DNA of 64,000 nt from an uncultured Bacilli bacterium (GTDB lineage Bacteria; Bacillota_I; Bacilli_A; RF39; UBA660): NCBI GenBank assembly GCA_934086485.1, contig CAKOIF010000004.1:43664-107663 (forward strand), written 5' to 3'. Made by a program: the position numbers and the translations under genes. The notes under the pieces are model-generated. The model was given only the letters and a program-made list of their open reading frames with translations, was not told where the DNA came from and did no database searches. This document shows, one piece after another, positions 26,150-34,118 of the stretch (the first letter of the stretch is position 1; each line of letters begins with the position of its first letter).

Positions 26150-26226
26150 TGGCGGTTCCAACGGGATTTGAACCCGTGATCTCTTGCGTGACAGGCAAGC
26201 GTGATAGGCCGCTACACTATGGAACC
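26150..26226 (-). tRNA. tRNA-Asp(GUC)
   Basis: 77 nt with encoded CCA and discriminator G. Anticodon stem CTTGC/GCAAG, anticodon GUC (complement of 26190-26192). The T stem is perfect. G34 is a predicted substrate of Tgt. Confidence 0.95.
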
Positions 26227-26228
26227 AT

Positions 26229-26306
<78 letters not shown>

Positions 26307-26321
26307 ATATAAATTTTAAAT

Positions 26322-26414
26322 TGGCGGAGGAAAAGGGATTCGAACCCCTGCGCCGGTCACCCGACCTCCTGGTTTTCAAGACCAGTCCCTTCAACCGGAC
26401 TTGGGTATTCCTCC
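26322..26414 (-). tRNA. tRNA-Ser(UGA)
   Basis: 93 nt with the long variable arm, acceptor GGAGGAA/TTTCCTCC region, anticodon stem CTGGT/ACCAG and anticodon UGA. First gene of the Ser-fMet-Asp-Phe cluster. Confidence 0.95.
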
Positions 26415-26434
26415 ATTTCTTCAAGCGCAATTTG

Positions 26435-26464
26435 ATTATAGCATAAACTATTTTCAATTGTCAA
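26435..26464 (-). promoter_or_regulatory. Promoter of the tRNA cluster
   Basis: TTGACA (26459-26464), 18 bp, TATAAT (26435-26440), about 20 bp upstream of tRNA-Ser. Both hexamers are perfect. Confidence 0.75.
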
Positions 26465-26587
26465 TTAACTTTTGTAAAAAATTAATATATTTTATAACTT
26501 TTTACTATAAATACATAATTTCAGTAAAAAAATAGAGACATTTTCACATATTATTCATACAAAAAATAAATTTTTAGCAAAAAAGTA

Positions 26588-26616
26588 TTGCACTTACTTA
26601 AAAAAAAAGTTATAAT
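26588..26616 (+). promoter_or_regulatory. Promoter of intron-bearing tRNA-Leu
   Basis: TTGCAC (26588-26593), 17 bp, TATAAT (26611-26616), about 30 bp upstream of the tRNA 5' end. Confidence 0.75.
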
Positions 26617-26681
26617 TAAGAAGTCTTATTAATTAAGACAGTGCCTGCCCGAGTGGCGGAATAGGTAGACGCACAGGACTT

Positions 26682-27365
26682 AGGGCCTCTTACTTAGTTG
26701 GAAGGCCTTGAGCACTATCGTGAGAAATCCGATAAGTGAATTTGCTCAAATTCGGGGAAACCTTACAGATAACGCTGATGGCAATCCCGAGCCAAGATTT
26801 ACGGAGGTTGTTTGAATTCTAAATTTTCAAAAACTAATCTGAATAATATTGTTTCACAATCCAAAAGTAAACGAGAATGCCTAATTAAACTAGGTATGAA
26901 ACCATATGGCGGAAATTATCGTATACTCGATAAATATGTTTCATTATATGGAATTGATACTAGTCATTTTTTGGGACAAGGTTGGAATGTAAATAATAGT
27001 CCAGCAGATATTAAACCAATTGAGAAGTATTTGAACAACGAAATTCCAATTACAAGTTATAAATTAAAAAAAAGACTTTTAAAAGAAGGACTTAAAAAGC
27101 AGAAATGTGAAATTTGTAATCTTAGTGAATGGAATGATAGTATTATTCCGTTAGAGTTACATCATATCAATGGAAATAATAAAGATAATTCATTATCCAA
27201 TTTACAAATGTTATGTCCAAATTGTCATGCTTTAACTGATAATTATCGTAATCGTAAATAAGGTGTAGAGACTTTACGGGCAATACCTAAATTACTTTGT
27301 AATATGGTAAAGAGAAAGTCCAGACTACAAACAAATTGTTTGGTAACGAAAGTTATAGTGGTACG
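26682..27365 (+). other. Group I intron (cyanobacterial tRNA-Leu type)
   Basis: 684 nt. P1 is a perfect 10-bp helix between 26679-26688 and 26703-26712 with the obligatory U-G pair at the 5' splice site (26681/26710). Further helices: P3 TTGCTC (26742-26747) with GGGCAA (27278-27283), P4 TTCGGG (26751-26756) with CCCGAG (26786-26791), P6 extension ATTTACG (26797-26803) with CGTAAAT (27253-27259), P7 GACTTT (27270-27275) with AAAGTC (27315-27320). The intron ends with the expected G (27365). An HNH gene fills the P6 loop. All core helices are intact, so self-splicing is likely. Confidence 0.93.
26812..27261 (+). CDS. HNH homing endonuclease-type protein inside the intron
   Basis: 149 aa. The C-terminal HNH nuclease domain has CEIC (99-102), LELHHINGNNKDN (His117/118) and LCPNCH (134-139), that is a zinc-framed HNH site. 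The N-terminal 90 aa would bind DNA. Start is TTG at 26812 with GGAGG (26803-26807) 4 nt upstream. The ribosome site begins in the 5' arm of the P6 stem and the last codons form the 3' arm, so RNA folding and translation compete. Presumably cuts intron-less tRNA-Leu genes to spread the intron; cleavage itself is inferred. Confidence 0.88.
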   Translation: MNSKFSKTNLNNIVSQSKSKRECLIKLGMKPYGGNYRILDKYVSLYGIDTSHFLGQGWNVNNSPADIKPIEKYLNNEIPITSYKLKKRLLKEGLKKQKCEICNLSEWNDSIIPLELHHINGNNKDNSLSNLQMLCPNCHALTDNYRNRK

Positions 27366-27429
27366 AAAATCCTGCGGGCATTAAAACCCGTGCCGGTTCA
27401 AGTCCGGCCTCGGGCACCATTTAAAAATT

Positions 27430-27452
27430 ACTTCCTTATGGAAGTTTTTTTT
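27430..27452 (+). terminator. Terminator of tRNA-Leu
   Basis: ACTTCC-TTAT-GGAAGT hairpin followed by eight T, 10 nt after the CCA end. Confidence 0.85.
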
Positions 27453-27460
27453 ATGTTATA

Positions 27461-27493
27461 AATAAAAAAAGAATAACCTACTTTTGATTATTC
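27461..27493 (-). terminator. Terminator of the S1-domain gene, overlapping its stop codon
   Basis: GAATAATC/GGTTATTC stem with the TAG in the loop and seven U after it on the minus strand. Confidence 0.75.
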
Positions 27494-27837
27494 TCATTTA
27501 TTTCGGATAGTTTTTCACTAATCCAAGTATTTAAATGATTTTTTAAAGGTAAAAATCCGAGTCTAGATTCCTTAACTTTACTTTTTGTATTTGATTTATA
27601 ATTTATATTTTTTATAGATAATTTAAGCCTATGATTTTCCTCATCTACATCTAGTATTTGTGTATAAATAATTTCACCAATTTGTAAAAAGTCATTAATA
27701 TCTTTTACAAAACCATTTGATATTTCAGAAATATGAATAAGGCCACTATAAATACCATCAATATTTACAAAAGCTCCATACTTCTCTATTCCAGTTACTT
27801 GGCATTTAACGATACTACCCGTTCTGTATTCTGCCAT
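27478..27837 (-). CDS. S1 RNA-binding domain protein, CvfD/YugI (GSP13) type
   Basis: 119 aa. One S1 domain (residues 5-75: GSIVKCQVTGIEKYGAFVNI, GLIHISEIS) and a basic C-terminal tail. Size and layout match YugI/CvfD, a ribosome-associated post-transcriptional regulator of Firmicutes. Divergent from the NfuA-like gene. Confidence 0.85.
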   Translation of the reverse strand: MAEYRTGSIVKCQVTGIEKYGAFVNIDGIYSGLIHISEISNGFVKDINDFLQIGEIIYTQILDVDEENHRLKLSIKNINYKSNTKSKVKESRLGFLPLKNHLNTWISEKLSEINENNQK

Positions 27838-27906
27838 AAACTATTCCTCACAAACAAAATTCTACCATATTTTCAAAAAAAATGCTATAATAATGTAGTG
27901 ATTTGT

Positions 27907-28131
27907 ATGGAAGAAAAGATTTTAAATGTTATTGAAAAAGTTCGCCCCTATTTAAATATGGATGGTGGCGACATTGAATTTGTTAAATATGAAGATGGTT
28001 ATATCTATATTAAACTTTATGGTGCTTGTGCAAATTGTTTATATCAAGATAATACAATTAATGAGAATCTACTTACCTTTTTTAAGGAGGAAATTCCTGA
28101 TATCAAAGGCATTATAAATGTTAATTTTTAA
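27907..28131 (+). CDS. NifU C-terminal-domain Fe-S carrier
   Basis: 74 aa from the ATG at 27907-27909, which fits the family start (MEEKILNVIEKVRPYLNMDG). Longer reading in frame would run into the divergent gene. Contains VRPYLNMDGGDIEFV and the cluster-binding GACANC (CxxC). Carries Fe-S clusters to target proteins and is probably a partner of SufB. Ends 11 bp inside the convergent gene, and its terminator lies within that gene. Confidence 0.9.
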   Translation: MEEKILNVIEKVRPYLNMDGGDIEFVKYEDGYIYIKLYGACANCLYQDNTINENLLTFFKEEIPDIKGIINVNF

Positions 28132-29086
28132 GCCATTCAATATTTTCTAAAGGAGCATATGTTGATATTAAAGCATATGCTTTTTTTAAGAAATTTTCAT
28201 AATCATTTGATTTATTTATTATTTTTAATAGTTTCTCCGAAGAGACATTTTTATTAACAACCTTTTCATAAATATCTAAGTAATATGATGGAAAAAGGAG
28301 TCTTGCAAAAAACATATTGTAAGAATATATTGTAAGTTTAGTACTTTTAAGATAAGACTCTAAATCAAGATATGCATCACCATTATCAAAAAAAGAAGAT
28401 TTTATATACTCCGTTATATCACGAACCTCTAAATCGAAGATAAATGAAAGTGGATTAAAATAATTTAAACTATAATTTGGGCAAATAATTCTTTTTCTAG
28501 ATAAAACAATTTTATCTAAAGAGGTCATACTATATTTTGAATTTACATTATTAACATAGTATATAGCATTTTCTGAAAGACCTATATAATAGTCTATTGA
28601 ATTATCAATTATTTTATCATACTGAATCTCATTTAATTGACTTTCTATATAATCAACTTTCGCACTCCATAAATAAGCCCAATTATTACGATAAAGATTA
28701 CTTTTTATACCATTTAATGAAAGCTTCTTATTATAGTTATTTATACTAAATATATCTATTATTTCATCTTTATTAAATACTTCGAGTAAAACATAATCAA
28801 GTCCATCAACCTTTGTTAAATAACTATTATTAATATTTAACTTAATATTATGAACATTTATACCCTTTTGTTTTAATTCATTTGATACAAATAAAATATC
28901 CTCAAGATCCTCTTTAGTCCTAGAAAAATATACAAAATAAAAATCATGGTTACTAATTTTAAAATGATACTTATCGTCCTCGATAAAAAGTTTATCAATT
29001 ACTAAATTATAATAATACTCTATTAAATCTTTCATATTATAATATATAAAAAAACTTTCAATTTTATGAAAGTTATTTATTTTCAA
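28121..29086 (-). CDS. Spore-coat-kinase-like protein (YutH/CotS type), probable
   Basis: Up to 321 aa. A terminator hairpin for the upstream gene lies at 29046-29074, inside the longest reading, so the true start is probably the ATG at 29033-29035 (304 aa), with TATAAT just before it. C-terminal ARLLFPSYYLDIYEKV resembles the end of YutH/CotS-like aminoglycoside-phosphotransferase-fold proteins. The classic kinase motifs are weak. Position beside YutD and YunB supports YutH, as those genes lie together in Bacillus. Confidence 0.55.
   Translation of the reverse strand: MKINNFHKIESFFIYYNMKDLIEYYYNLVIDKLFIEDDKYHFKISNHDFYFVYFSRTKEDLEDILFVSNELKQKGINVHNIKLNINNSYLTKVDGLDYVLLEVFNKDEIIDIFSINNYNKKLSLNGIKSNLYRNNWAYLWSAKVDYIESQLNEIQYDKIIDNSIDYYIGLSENAIYYVNNVNSKYSMTSLDKIVLSRKRIICPNYSLNYFNPLSFIFDLEVRDITEYIKSSFFDNGDAYLDLESYLKSTKLTIYSYNMFFARLLFPSYYLDIYEKVVNKNVSSEKLLKIINKSNDYENFLKKAYALISTYAPLENIEWLKN
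28154..28187 (+). terminator. Terminator of the NfuA-like gene, inside the convergent gene
   Basis: GCATATG (28154-28160) pairs with CATATGC (28174-28180), followed by seven T. Confidence 0.75.
29046..29074 (-). terminator. Terminator of the Pro/Met-rich protein gene
   Basis: AACTTTCA/TGAAAGTT 8-bp stem, 6-nt loop, U-run on the minus strand, directly after the stop codon of the upstream gene. Confidence 0.75.
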
Positions 29087-29831
29087 ATCTTTTTACTAAA
29101 GCATCAAACATATTCTCACAAGATTTCATAAATGTTTCTTTTAAATCTGCATAATTTATGTTTGAAATTGGTTGTGGATTTGGCATTTGATTATTTACAT
29201 TTGGCATAGGATTATTCATTGAAGCCATCTCATTTGGCATTGCCATAGTATTTGTTTGACCTAACATATCACTATTTCCCATCATTTGTGGTGCTGGATT
29301 ACTATTCATAACTGGAGCACCCATGTTTGGCATAACTGGAGCTGTATTTACAGTATTCATACCTCCAAAAGATATTGGTCCATCCATTACTGGAGGAGCT
29401 GGCGTTTCCATAACCTCTGGAGCTGGTGCAGGTGCTGGAGCCACTTCAGGTTGTGGTGCAGGCATTACCTCTGGTTCAGGTTTCGGAGGATTATAACTAC
29501 TTTTTAATACATCAAATGATGCTACCGGTAAAGTAAGTTGTGTAAAGAAATCATCTTGTGCACTTAAATTTTCTGGAACCTCTAAATACATAAGAGTTGA
29601 ACCACTTATAATTGATTTTAAATTTTCTTTTACACTAGCCCATTCACTTTGATCAAAAATCTTCTCTAATCTATTTCCATTTAATTTACTTATACAAATA
29701 ATTGGAAGTCCCATTGAACCATTCATTTCATTGTCAAAAACAACATAGTTTGCACTTGTTCCTTGAAAACAAGTTACTAACGGTTTTTCAAAAACATTTC
29801 CACTTGTTAAATTTACCCTAATCTTACTCAT
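29073..29831 (-). CDS. Hypothetical protein with Pro/Met/Asn-rich linker
   Basis: 252 aa. Residues 1-115 look like a folded domain (MSKIRVNLTSGNVFEKPLVT, VVFDNEMNGSMGLPII). Residues 116-225 are low complexity: a P/A/E-rich part (PEPEVMPAPQPEVAPAP) then an M/N/P-rich part. A short helical end (NINYADLKETFMKSCENMFD) closes it. No signal peptide. No family recognised. The modular design suggests a scaffold or coat-like role, which is only a guess. Confidence 0.6.
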   Translation of the reverse strand: MSKIRVNLTSGNVFEKPLVTCFQGTSANYVVFDNEMNGSMGLPIICISKLNGNRLEKIFDQSEWASVKENLKSIISGSTLMYLEVPENLSAQDDFFTQLTLPVASFDVLKSSYNPPKPEPEVMPAPQPEVAPAPAPAPEVMETPAPPVMDGPISFGGMNTVNTAPVMPNMGAPVMNSNPAPQMMGNSDMLGQTNTMAMPNEMASMNNPMPNVNNQMPNPQPISNINYADLKETFMKSCENMFDALVKRFENK

Positions 29832-29872
29832 CTATATCAATCCCTTCATATGATAATTAAATTATATCAAAA

Positions 29873-30157
29873 TCACTTATCTTTTTCAATAACTTTTAAA
29901 ATAAAATATCTACAACCATATGCACAATATTTTTCAATATAATTATCAACATTTTTTATATCATTAATTGGTTTAAAATTTTTATTTGATTTATCATTAA
30001 AACCTTTTAAACGAAGTTTTCCATAAGCCCAATCACCCACAATATAATCAAAATTTTCAAAGTATTCAGTTATTGCCTCTTTTAAAACTTCTTCGTCTAC
30101 CCCATCTTTTTCATTTTTTATTACTTCGTATGTTTTATCATTAATTGTTATTTTCAT
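29873..30157 (-). CDS. YutD-family protein
   Basis: 94 aa with the hallmark YDYIVGDWGYGxLRLKGF block (here FDYIVGDWAYGKLRLKGFND) and a final YCAYGCRYFIL segment. A small cytoplasmic family of unknown role kept in Firmicutes. Lies among sporulation-type genes, as in Bacillus. Confidence 0.88.
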   Translation of the reverse strand: MKITINDKTYEVIKNEKDGVDEEVLKEAITEYFENFDYIVGDWAYGKLRLKGFNDKSNKNFKPINDIKNVDNYIEKYCAYGCRYFILKVIEKDK

Positions 30158-30165
30158 TTATCCCC

Positions 30166-30966
30166 CTAAAAAACAAATATTGTTAATAAGAATATTACTA
30201 GACCTAGTGTTACCACTATAGAAAGTATTAATAAAATATCTACATAACCATTACCTGTAGAAAGTGATGGTTTTGGATTATTAAAATCAAATACTGCCTT
30301 ATCAAGTAAATAATCCTTATTAATTGCATTTTCATTAATATCAAAATAATTATATACCTTTTTATTTACTTCATCAAGCTGGTCAGCATCCATTTTATTA
30401 ATATCCTCTAAAGAATATTTTAAAATTTCATAAGCATCAATATTTAATTTTTTCTTTTCTCTTTCTTTCTTTTTATAAACATTCTCTTTAACTATTTTTT
30501 CAAAATAATTTTCTATTTCATTAACATCTTTTGCCATTAAAAAGTTATAAGATGTTATTAATGGATTAGGTGACTTTACTGTATATAATAAATTTTTAAA
30601 ACTATCTATCTCACTTTCTTTTAAATCCATACTTTTTTTCTTAAGAGCAAACATATCTATAAGCATTTTTTGTAAATTAATGAAGTCTTCAGAATTTTCT
30701 TTTTCATAAAAATGGTTAAAGGCTCTTTTAAATGCACAAATATTATTATATGAATATCCATACTTTTCTAAGTTATCATTTAAAGCTTGCTCATTATTTA
30801 AATAAAAAGGATTTAATATATCTAGTTCATCATAAATTAGTGTAAGAAGTCTTATTACAACGACTAAAAAAGTATTATATGTTATACCCTCAGGATGTGA
30901 CTTACCCTTTAAATAATCATTAATTGCACTAGTAAATGCTTCACTAATAAACACACCATTTTTCAT
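30166..30966 (-). CDS. Tail-anchored hypothetical protein
   Basis: 266 aa from the ATG at 30964-30966, which has GGTGAG 4 nt upstream. Helical, charged cytoplasmic part followed by one C-terminal membrane helix (about 243-265). Unrecognised. Sits between YutD and YunB genes, 8 nt from YutD. Confidence 0.6.
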   Translation of the reverse strand: MKNGVFISEAFTSAINDYLKGKSHPEGITYNTFLVVVIRLLTLIYDELDILNPFYLNNEQALNDNLEKYGYSYNNICAFKRAFNHFYEKENSEDFINLQKMLIDMFALKKKSMDLKESEIDSFKNLLYTVKSPNPLITSYNFLMAKDVNEIENYFEKIVKENVYKKKEREKKKLNIDAYEILKYSLEDINKMDADQLDEVNKKVYNYFDINENAINKDYLLDKAVFDFNNPKPSLSTGNGYVDILLILSIVVTLGLVIFLLTIFVF

Positions 30967-31002
30967 ACTCTCACCTATTATTAAGTATAGCATAGTTTTT
31001 TT

Positions 31003-31653
31003 TCAATTGGAAGTACTTACACCACTTTCTTTAAAGATATTTTTTCCATAAAATGTTGGTACTTTTCCATTAATAACTTTCGAAGAAATTAAGATTTCTG
31101 TTTTTAAAACACTTTCTTTTTTATTCATAGGAATAACAACTAAATACCCTATTTCAAGTTCAAAATACATTTCTACAAGAGCATTATTAACTCCAAAATC
31201 AGTGACTTTAGTTTTAATTTTCCCTTTTACATTATCTATTATTTCATATTTAAATTTTATTTTTGGACCTAACGAAGAAATAATAATATTATCACTTGCT
31301 ATAAAAAAAGGTACTGTTAAAATCTTACTTTTAGAATTATCTTTTTTTAAACTATCAATATATTTATTTAATAATTTATATGTTTTATCTATATCATAAT
31401 CTAAATAAACTATTTCATTACTATTATTTTTATCAATATATAAAATATCATTAATTTCTTCATTAGTTATAAAATTATTACTTTTAATAACTTTCTTATA
31501 TATTTCATCCTTAACTAAAAAATCAATATAATCATTTAATTTAGGATTTAGTTTTTTACTATATAAACTAAAAATTATAATAAACAAAAAAAGACTTATT
31601 AAAAAGGTTATCAAAATATAATATTTTCTTTTAAGTCTTTCCTTTAATTTCAT
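31003..31653 (-). CDS. yunB: Sporulation protein YunB
   Basis: 216 aa with an N-terminal membrane helix and the YunB core: SLGPKIKFKYEIID, DFGVNNALVEMYFELEIG, and KVINGKVPTFY. In Bacillus YunB is sigma-E controlled and needed for proper spore formation. Followed by the tail-anchored and YutD genes. Confidence 0.88.
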   Translation of the reverse strand: MKLKERLKRKYYILITFLISLFLFIIIFSLYSKKLNPKLNDYIDFLVKDEIYKKVIKSNNFITNEEINDILYIDKNNSNEIVYLDYDIDKTYKLLNKYIDSLKKDNSKSKILTVPFFIASDNIIISSLGPKIKFKYEIIDNVKGKIKTKVTDFGVNNALVEMYFELEIGYLVVIPMNKKESVLKTEILISSKVINGKVPTFYGKNIFKESGVSTSN

Positions 31654-31666
31654 ACTAAATTATATG

Positions 31667-32467
31667 TTATAAAAATGATTTTACTAAAATAACTATTCCT
31701 GCTACAAAAGCAAGTATTAATAAAACTATAATTATTTTTACAAATACTGATGATTTACTATCTTCGATATCAGAAAAGTCATCAAAATCTTCTTTCTTAA
31801 ACTTTGTAGATTCTGTAAAAAATGATTTATCTAATGAAGTTGTATTTTCTTTTACTTCATTACTATTAACTTCTTCGAAAACTGTTTCTTTTGTTTTTTC
31901 ATTATCATCATGAATACCTTCGATAACTTCAGTATTATCACTACCTTTTAAATCTTCGAGTAATGCAAGAGGATCACTTTCTTCACTTGCTTTTTTAATA
32001 GCTTTTTCATTTATTGAAATTGTATTAATTAAATTTGCAAGTTCTTCAGCTGTTTTATCACTTACTTTATGAGTACTTTCCTCTTTTTCTTCATTAAAGT
32101 CTAAACTATTTAATATATCAAATCCTGTATTACGAAGTTTTTTATTTCTTTCTTTTTCGTAATCATCTTCTTTAACTTCTCTAGCTTTATCCAAAATTAC
32201 ATTAATATCATATTCTTTAGTTTCTTCGGCTTTAGTCTTAACAATTTCTTCATCTTCAATAGCAATACTTCTTCTTTTGGGAGCATCTTTATAATGAGTA
32301 TCTAATATACTTTTAATTTTTTCTACATCAATACTACCTTTATTATCTCCAATTACGGCCTCATTACTTCTAACTTCATAATTATCAAGCTCTGTTTTAC
32401 TAATTTCTTTATATAGTTCTTGATTTCTCGAAGCTCTACTCGGAATTTTTTGTCCATATTCATCCAT
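31667..32467 (-). CDS. Acidic tail-anchored hypothetical protein
   Basis: 266 aa, highly charged and probably disordered over residues 1-240, with one C-terminal membrane helix (about 242-264). Starts MDEYGQKIPSRASRNQELY, reminiscent of short arginine-containing interaction motifs. No family recognised. 13 nt upstream of yunB, hence probably co-expressed. Confidence 0.6.
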   Translation of the reverse strand: MDEYGQKIPSRASRNQELYKEISKTELDNYEVRSNEAVIGDNKGSIDVEKIKSILDTHYKDAPKRRSIAIEDEEIVKTKAEETKEYDINVILDKAREVKEDDYEKERNKKLRNTGFDILNSLDFNEEKEESTHKVSDKTAEELANLINTISINEKAIKKASEESDPLALLEDLKGSDNTEVIEGIHDDNEKTKETVFEEVNSNEVKENTTSLDKSFFTESTKFKKEDFDDFSDIEDSKSSVFVKIIIVLLILAFVAGIVILVKSFL

Positions 32468-32527
32468 ACTAAAACACCTCTACTATTTAATGATACCATA
32501 ATTTTTTAACTTATTAAAGTTAAATTA

Positions 32528-32977
32528 TTACATTTTTAATAAATTTGTGTCTTCTTTACTATAAATCATCTGACTATTATAGTCTTCATTTTGTAAAAAA
32601 TCTTTAAATGTATAACTAACTGGTAAAACTTCAATACTTTCTAAATATTCTAATTTAATAAATCTACTTGGAATAGCATATTCCAAAACATAATCTTCTT
32701 TACTTGAATCATATTTAGAAATATATTTTCCAAGTCCTAAATATCCCTTAGTTACTTCATCAGGAATATTATATGTACATAAAAATCTTTTCAAAGGACT
32801 ATTAAAATAAAATATATCATCTTTACTATCAAAAAAATGCATATAAAAAGTATTTTTCTTGTAATGATGAGAGTTATTTTTACAAGTCTCATTAAATGTA
32901 CTTCCAACATTACTAAATGATTTATTTTCTAAAAATTTATCTATTTCTAATCTATTTGCAATTCTATATACTTTCAT
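32528..32977 (-). CDS. Small cytoplasmic hypothetical protein
   Basis: 149 aa from the ATG at 32975-32977 with GGGG upstream; a longer in-frame reading lacks a ribosome site. Begins MKVYRIANRLEIDKF and has HHYKKNTFYMHFFDSKDDIFYF and a YAIPSRFIKLEYLESIEVLP segment. The layout (YR at the start, H..Y..HFF, then a beta-rich half) faintly resembles ADP-ribosyltransferase-fold proteins, but no catalytic set can be assigned. Confidence 0.6.
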   Translation of the reverse strand: MKVYRIANRLEIDKFLENKSFSNVGSTFNETCKNNSHHYKKNTFYMHFFDSKDDIFYFNSPLKRFLCTYNIPDEVTKGYLGLGKYISKYDSSKEDYVLEYAIPSRFIKLEYLESIEVLPVSYTFKDFLQNEDYNSQMIYSKEDTNLLKM

Positions 32978-33082
32978 AGTCTTTCCCCTTTTGACGAGGT
33001 TATATTTTATCATATTTTTAATATTTGTCAAATTTTTTACATATTTTTTCAAATACATGTTATAATGAAAAAGGAGGAATAA

Positions 33083-33355
33083 ATGAAAAAAATAATTGTT
33101 GATGATGAAAAATGTATTGGTTGTGGTGCTTGCGTAGCTATTGATAGTGAGCATTTTGATTTTAATGAAGATGGCCTTTCTGAAGCTATTTCACAAGAAA
33201 ATCTTGAAAGTGAAAACTTACAAAATGCTATTTCTTCTTGTCCTGTAAATGCAATCAAAATTACTGAAGGAGAAAATAAATGTTCTTGTGAGGAATGTCA
33301 CTGTCATGATTGTCATTGTGATGATGAAGGATGTCACTGCGAAGATTGCAACTAA
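33083..33355 (+). CDS. [4Fe-4S] ferredoxin with Cys/His-rich tail
   Basis: 90 aa. Cluster ligands C11-x2-C14-x2-C17 and C53-P fit a single [4Fe-4S] Bacillus-type ferredoxin (residues 1-62). An added tail (67-90) has nine Cys and four His in CxC, HCH and DC patterns, like a metallothionein or metal-sensing appendix, and is absent from ordinary ferredoxins. GGAGG lies 6 nt before the ATG. Single gene with its own terminator. Confidence 0.88.
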   Translation: MKKIIVDDEKCIGCGACVAIDSEHFDFNEDGLSEAISQENLESENLQNAISSCPVNAIKITEGENKCSCEECHCHDCHCDDEGCHCEDCN

Positions 33356-33356
33356 A

Positions 33357-33382
33357 AAAAATAACCCGTGGGTTATTTTTTA
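33357..33382. terminator. Bidirectional terminator after the ferredoxin gene
   Basis: AATAACCC-GT-GGGTTATT hairpin with A-run and T-run on either side, serving the ferredoxin and rluB genes. Confidence 0.8.
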
Positions 33383-34087
33383 ATTTCGATAAAGTTTTTT
33401 TACTTCTTTAATTGATAATACTCTATATTCACCTGATTTTAAATTACCTAAATCCAAAAAATCATAGTGAGTCCTAGTAAGTTTGTCCACTAAAAGACCA
33501 ATACTTTCAAATAATCTTTTTACTATATGGTTTCTACCTTCAATAATAGATATTGAAATAAATGTTGCATTTTTTTCTTTATCTATTTTTTTGACCTTAA
33601 AATCAATAATATCTACTTTTCTATCTTCAATATAAATACCTTTTTTTAGTTTATCAATTTGCTCTTTTGTAATAATTCCAGCGCATTTTGCTAAATATGT
33701 TTTAATTATTTTATTTTTAGGATGAGTTAACTTATTTGCAAGATCACCATCATTTGTAAGTATTAAAAGTCCAGTAGTATCATAGTCAAGTCTTCCAACT
33801 GGATAAATTCTTTCATCAGTATCAATAAAATCAACAACTGTTTTTCTACCTTTTTCATCACTTACTGTAGAAACTACTCCTCTTGGTTTATTTAAAAGAA
33901 AATATACTTTATTATTTGTACCAACTATTTCTTTTCCATCAATAGAAATGTTTGCATTTTCATCTATTCTATCTCCAATAGAGGCTTTTTTACCATCAAC
34001 ATACACTTTTCCTTGAGCGATTAACTCTTCAGCTTTTCTTCTTGATGTATATCCCCTATTTGCTATTATTTTTTGAATTTTTTCCAT
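33380..34087 (-). CDS. rluB: 23S rRNA pseudouridine synthase RluB
   Basis: 235 aa. S4 domain (residues 3-60: RIANRGYTSRRKAEELI-type) and pseudouridine synthase core with GRLDYDTTGLLILTNDG (catalytic Asp). RsuA/RluB/RluF family; order spmA-spmB-rluB is that of Bacillus, favouring RluB. Confidence 0.9.
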   Translation of the reverse strand: MEKIQKIIANRGYTSRRKAEELIAQGKVYVDGKKASIGDRIDENANISIDGKEIVGTNNKVYFLLNKPRGVVSTVSDEKGRKTVVDFIDTDERIYPVGRLDYDTTGLLILTNDGDLANKLTHPKNKIIKTYLAKCAGIITKEQIDKLKKGIYIEDRKVDIIDFKVKKIDKEKNATFISISIIEGRNHIVKRLFESIGLLVDKLTRTHYDFLDLGNLKSGEYRVLSIKEVKKLYRN

Positions 34088-34118
34088 AAATTTCTCACCA
34101 CAAAAATTATATCATACA

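Larger units (their letters stand above)
26647..27419 (+). tRNA. tRNA-Leu(UAA), interrupted by a group I intron
   Basis: Exons 26647-26681 and 27366-27419 give an 89-nt tRNA with long variable arm and encoded CCA (27417-27419). Acceptor GCCCGAG/CTCGGGC, anticodon stem CAGGA/TCCTG, T stem GCCGG/CCGGC are all perfect. The anticodon is U|AA: the intron sits between U34 (26681) and A35 (27366), the same place as in the tRNA-Leu(UAA) intron of cyanobacteria and plastids. Without splicing this tRNA cannot be made. The tRNA-Leu(UAA) reads UUA, a frequent Leu codon in this AT-rich DNA. Confidence 0.95.

Noticed and set aside
27733..27906. N-terminal extension of the NfuA-like protein
   Set aside because: The extension is antisense to the divergent S1-domain gene and unlike the family start; the ATG at 27907 gives the normal 74-aa form.
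29286..29507. Trp/His-rich 73-aa plus-strand frame
   Set aside because: Mirror of the Pro/Met-rich repeats on the other strand; composition is an artefact of the repeated codons.
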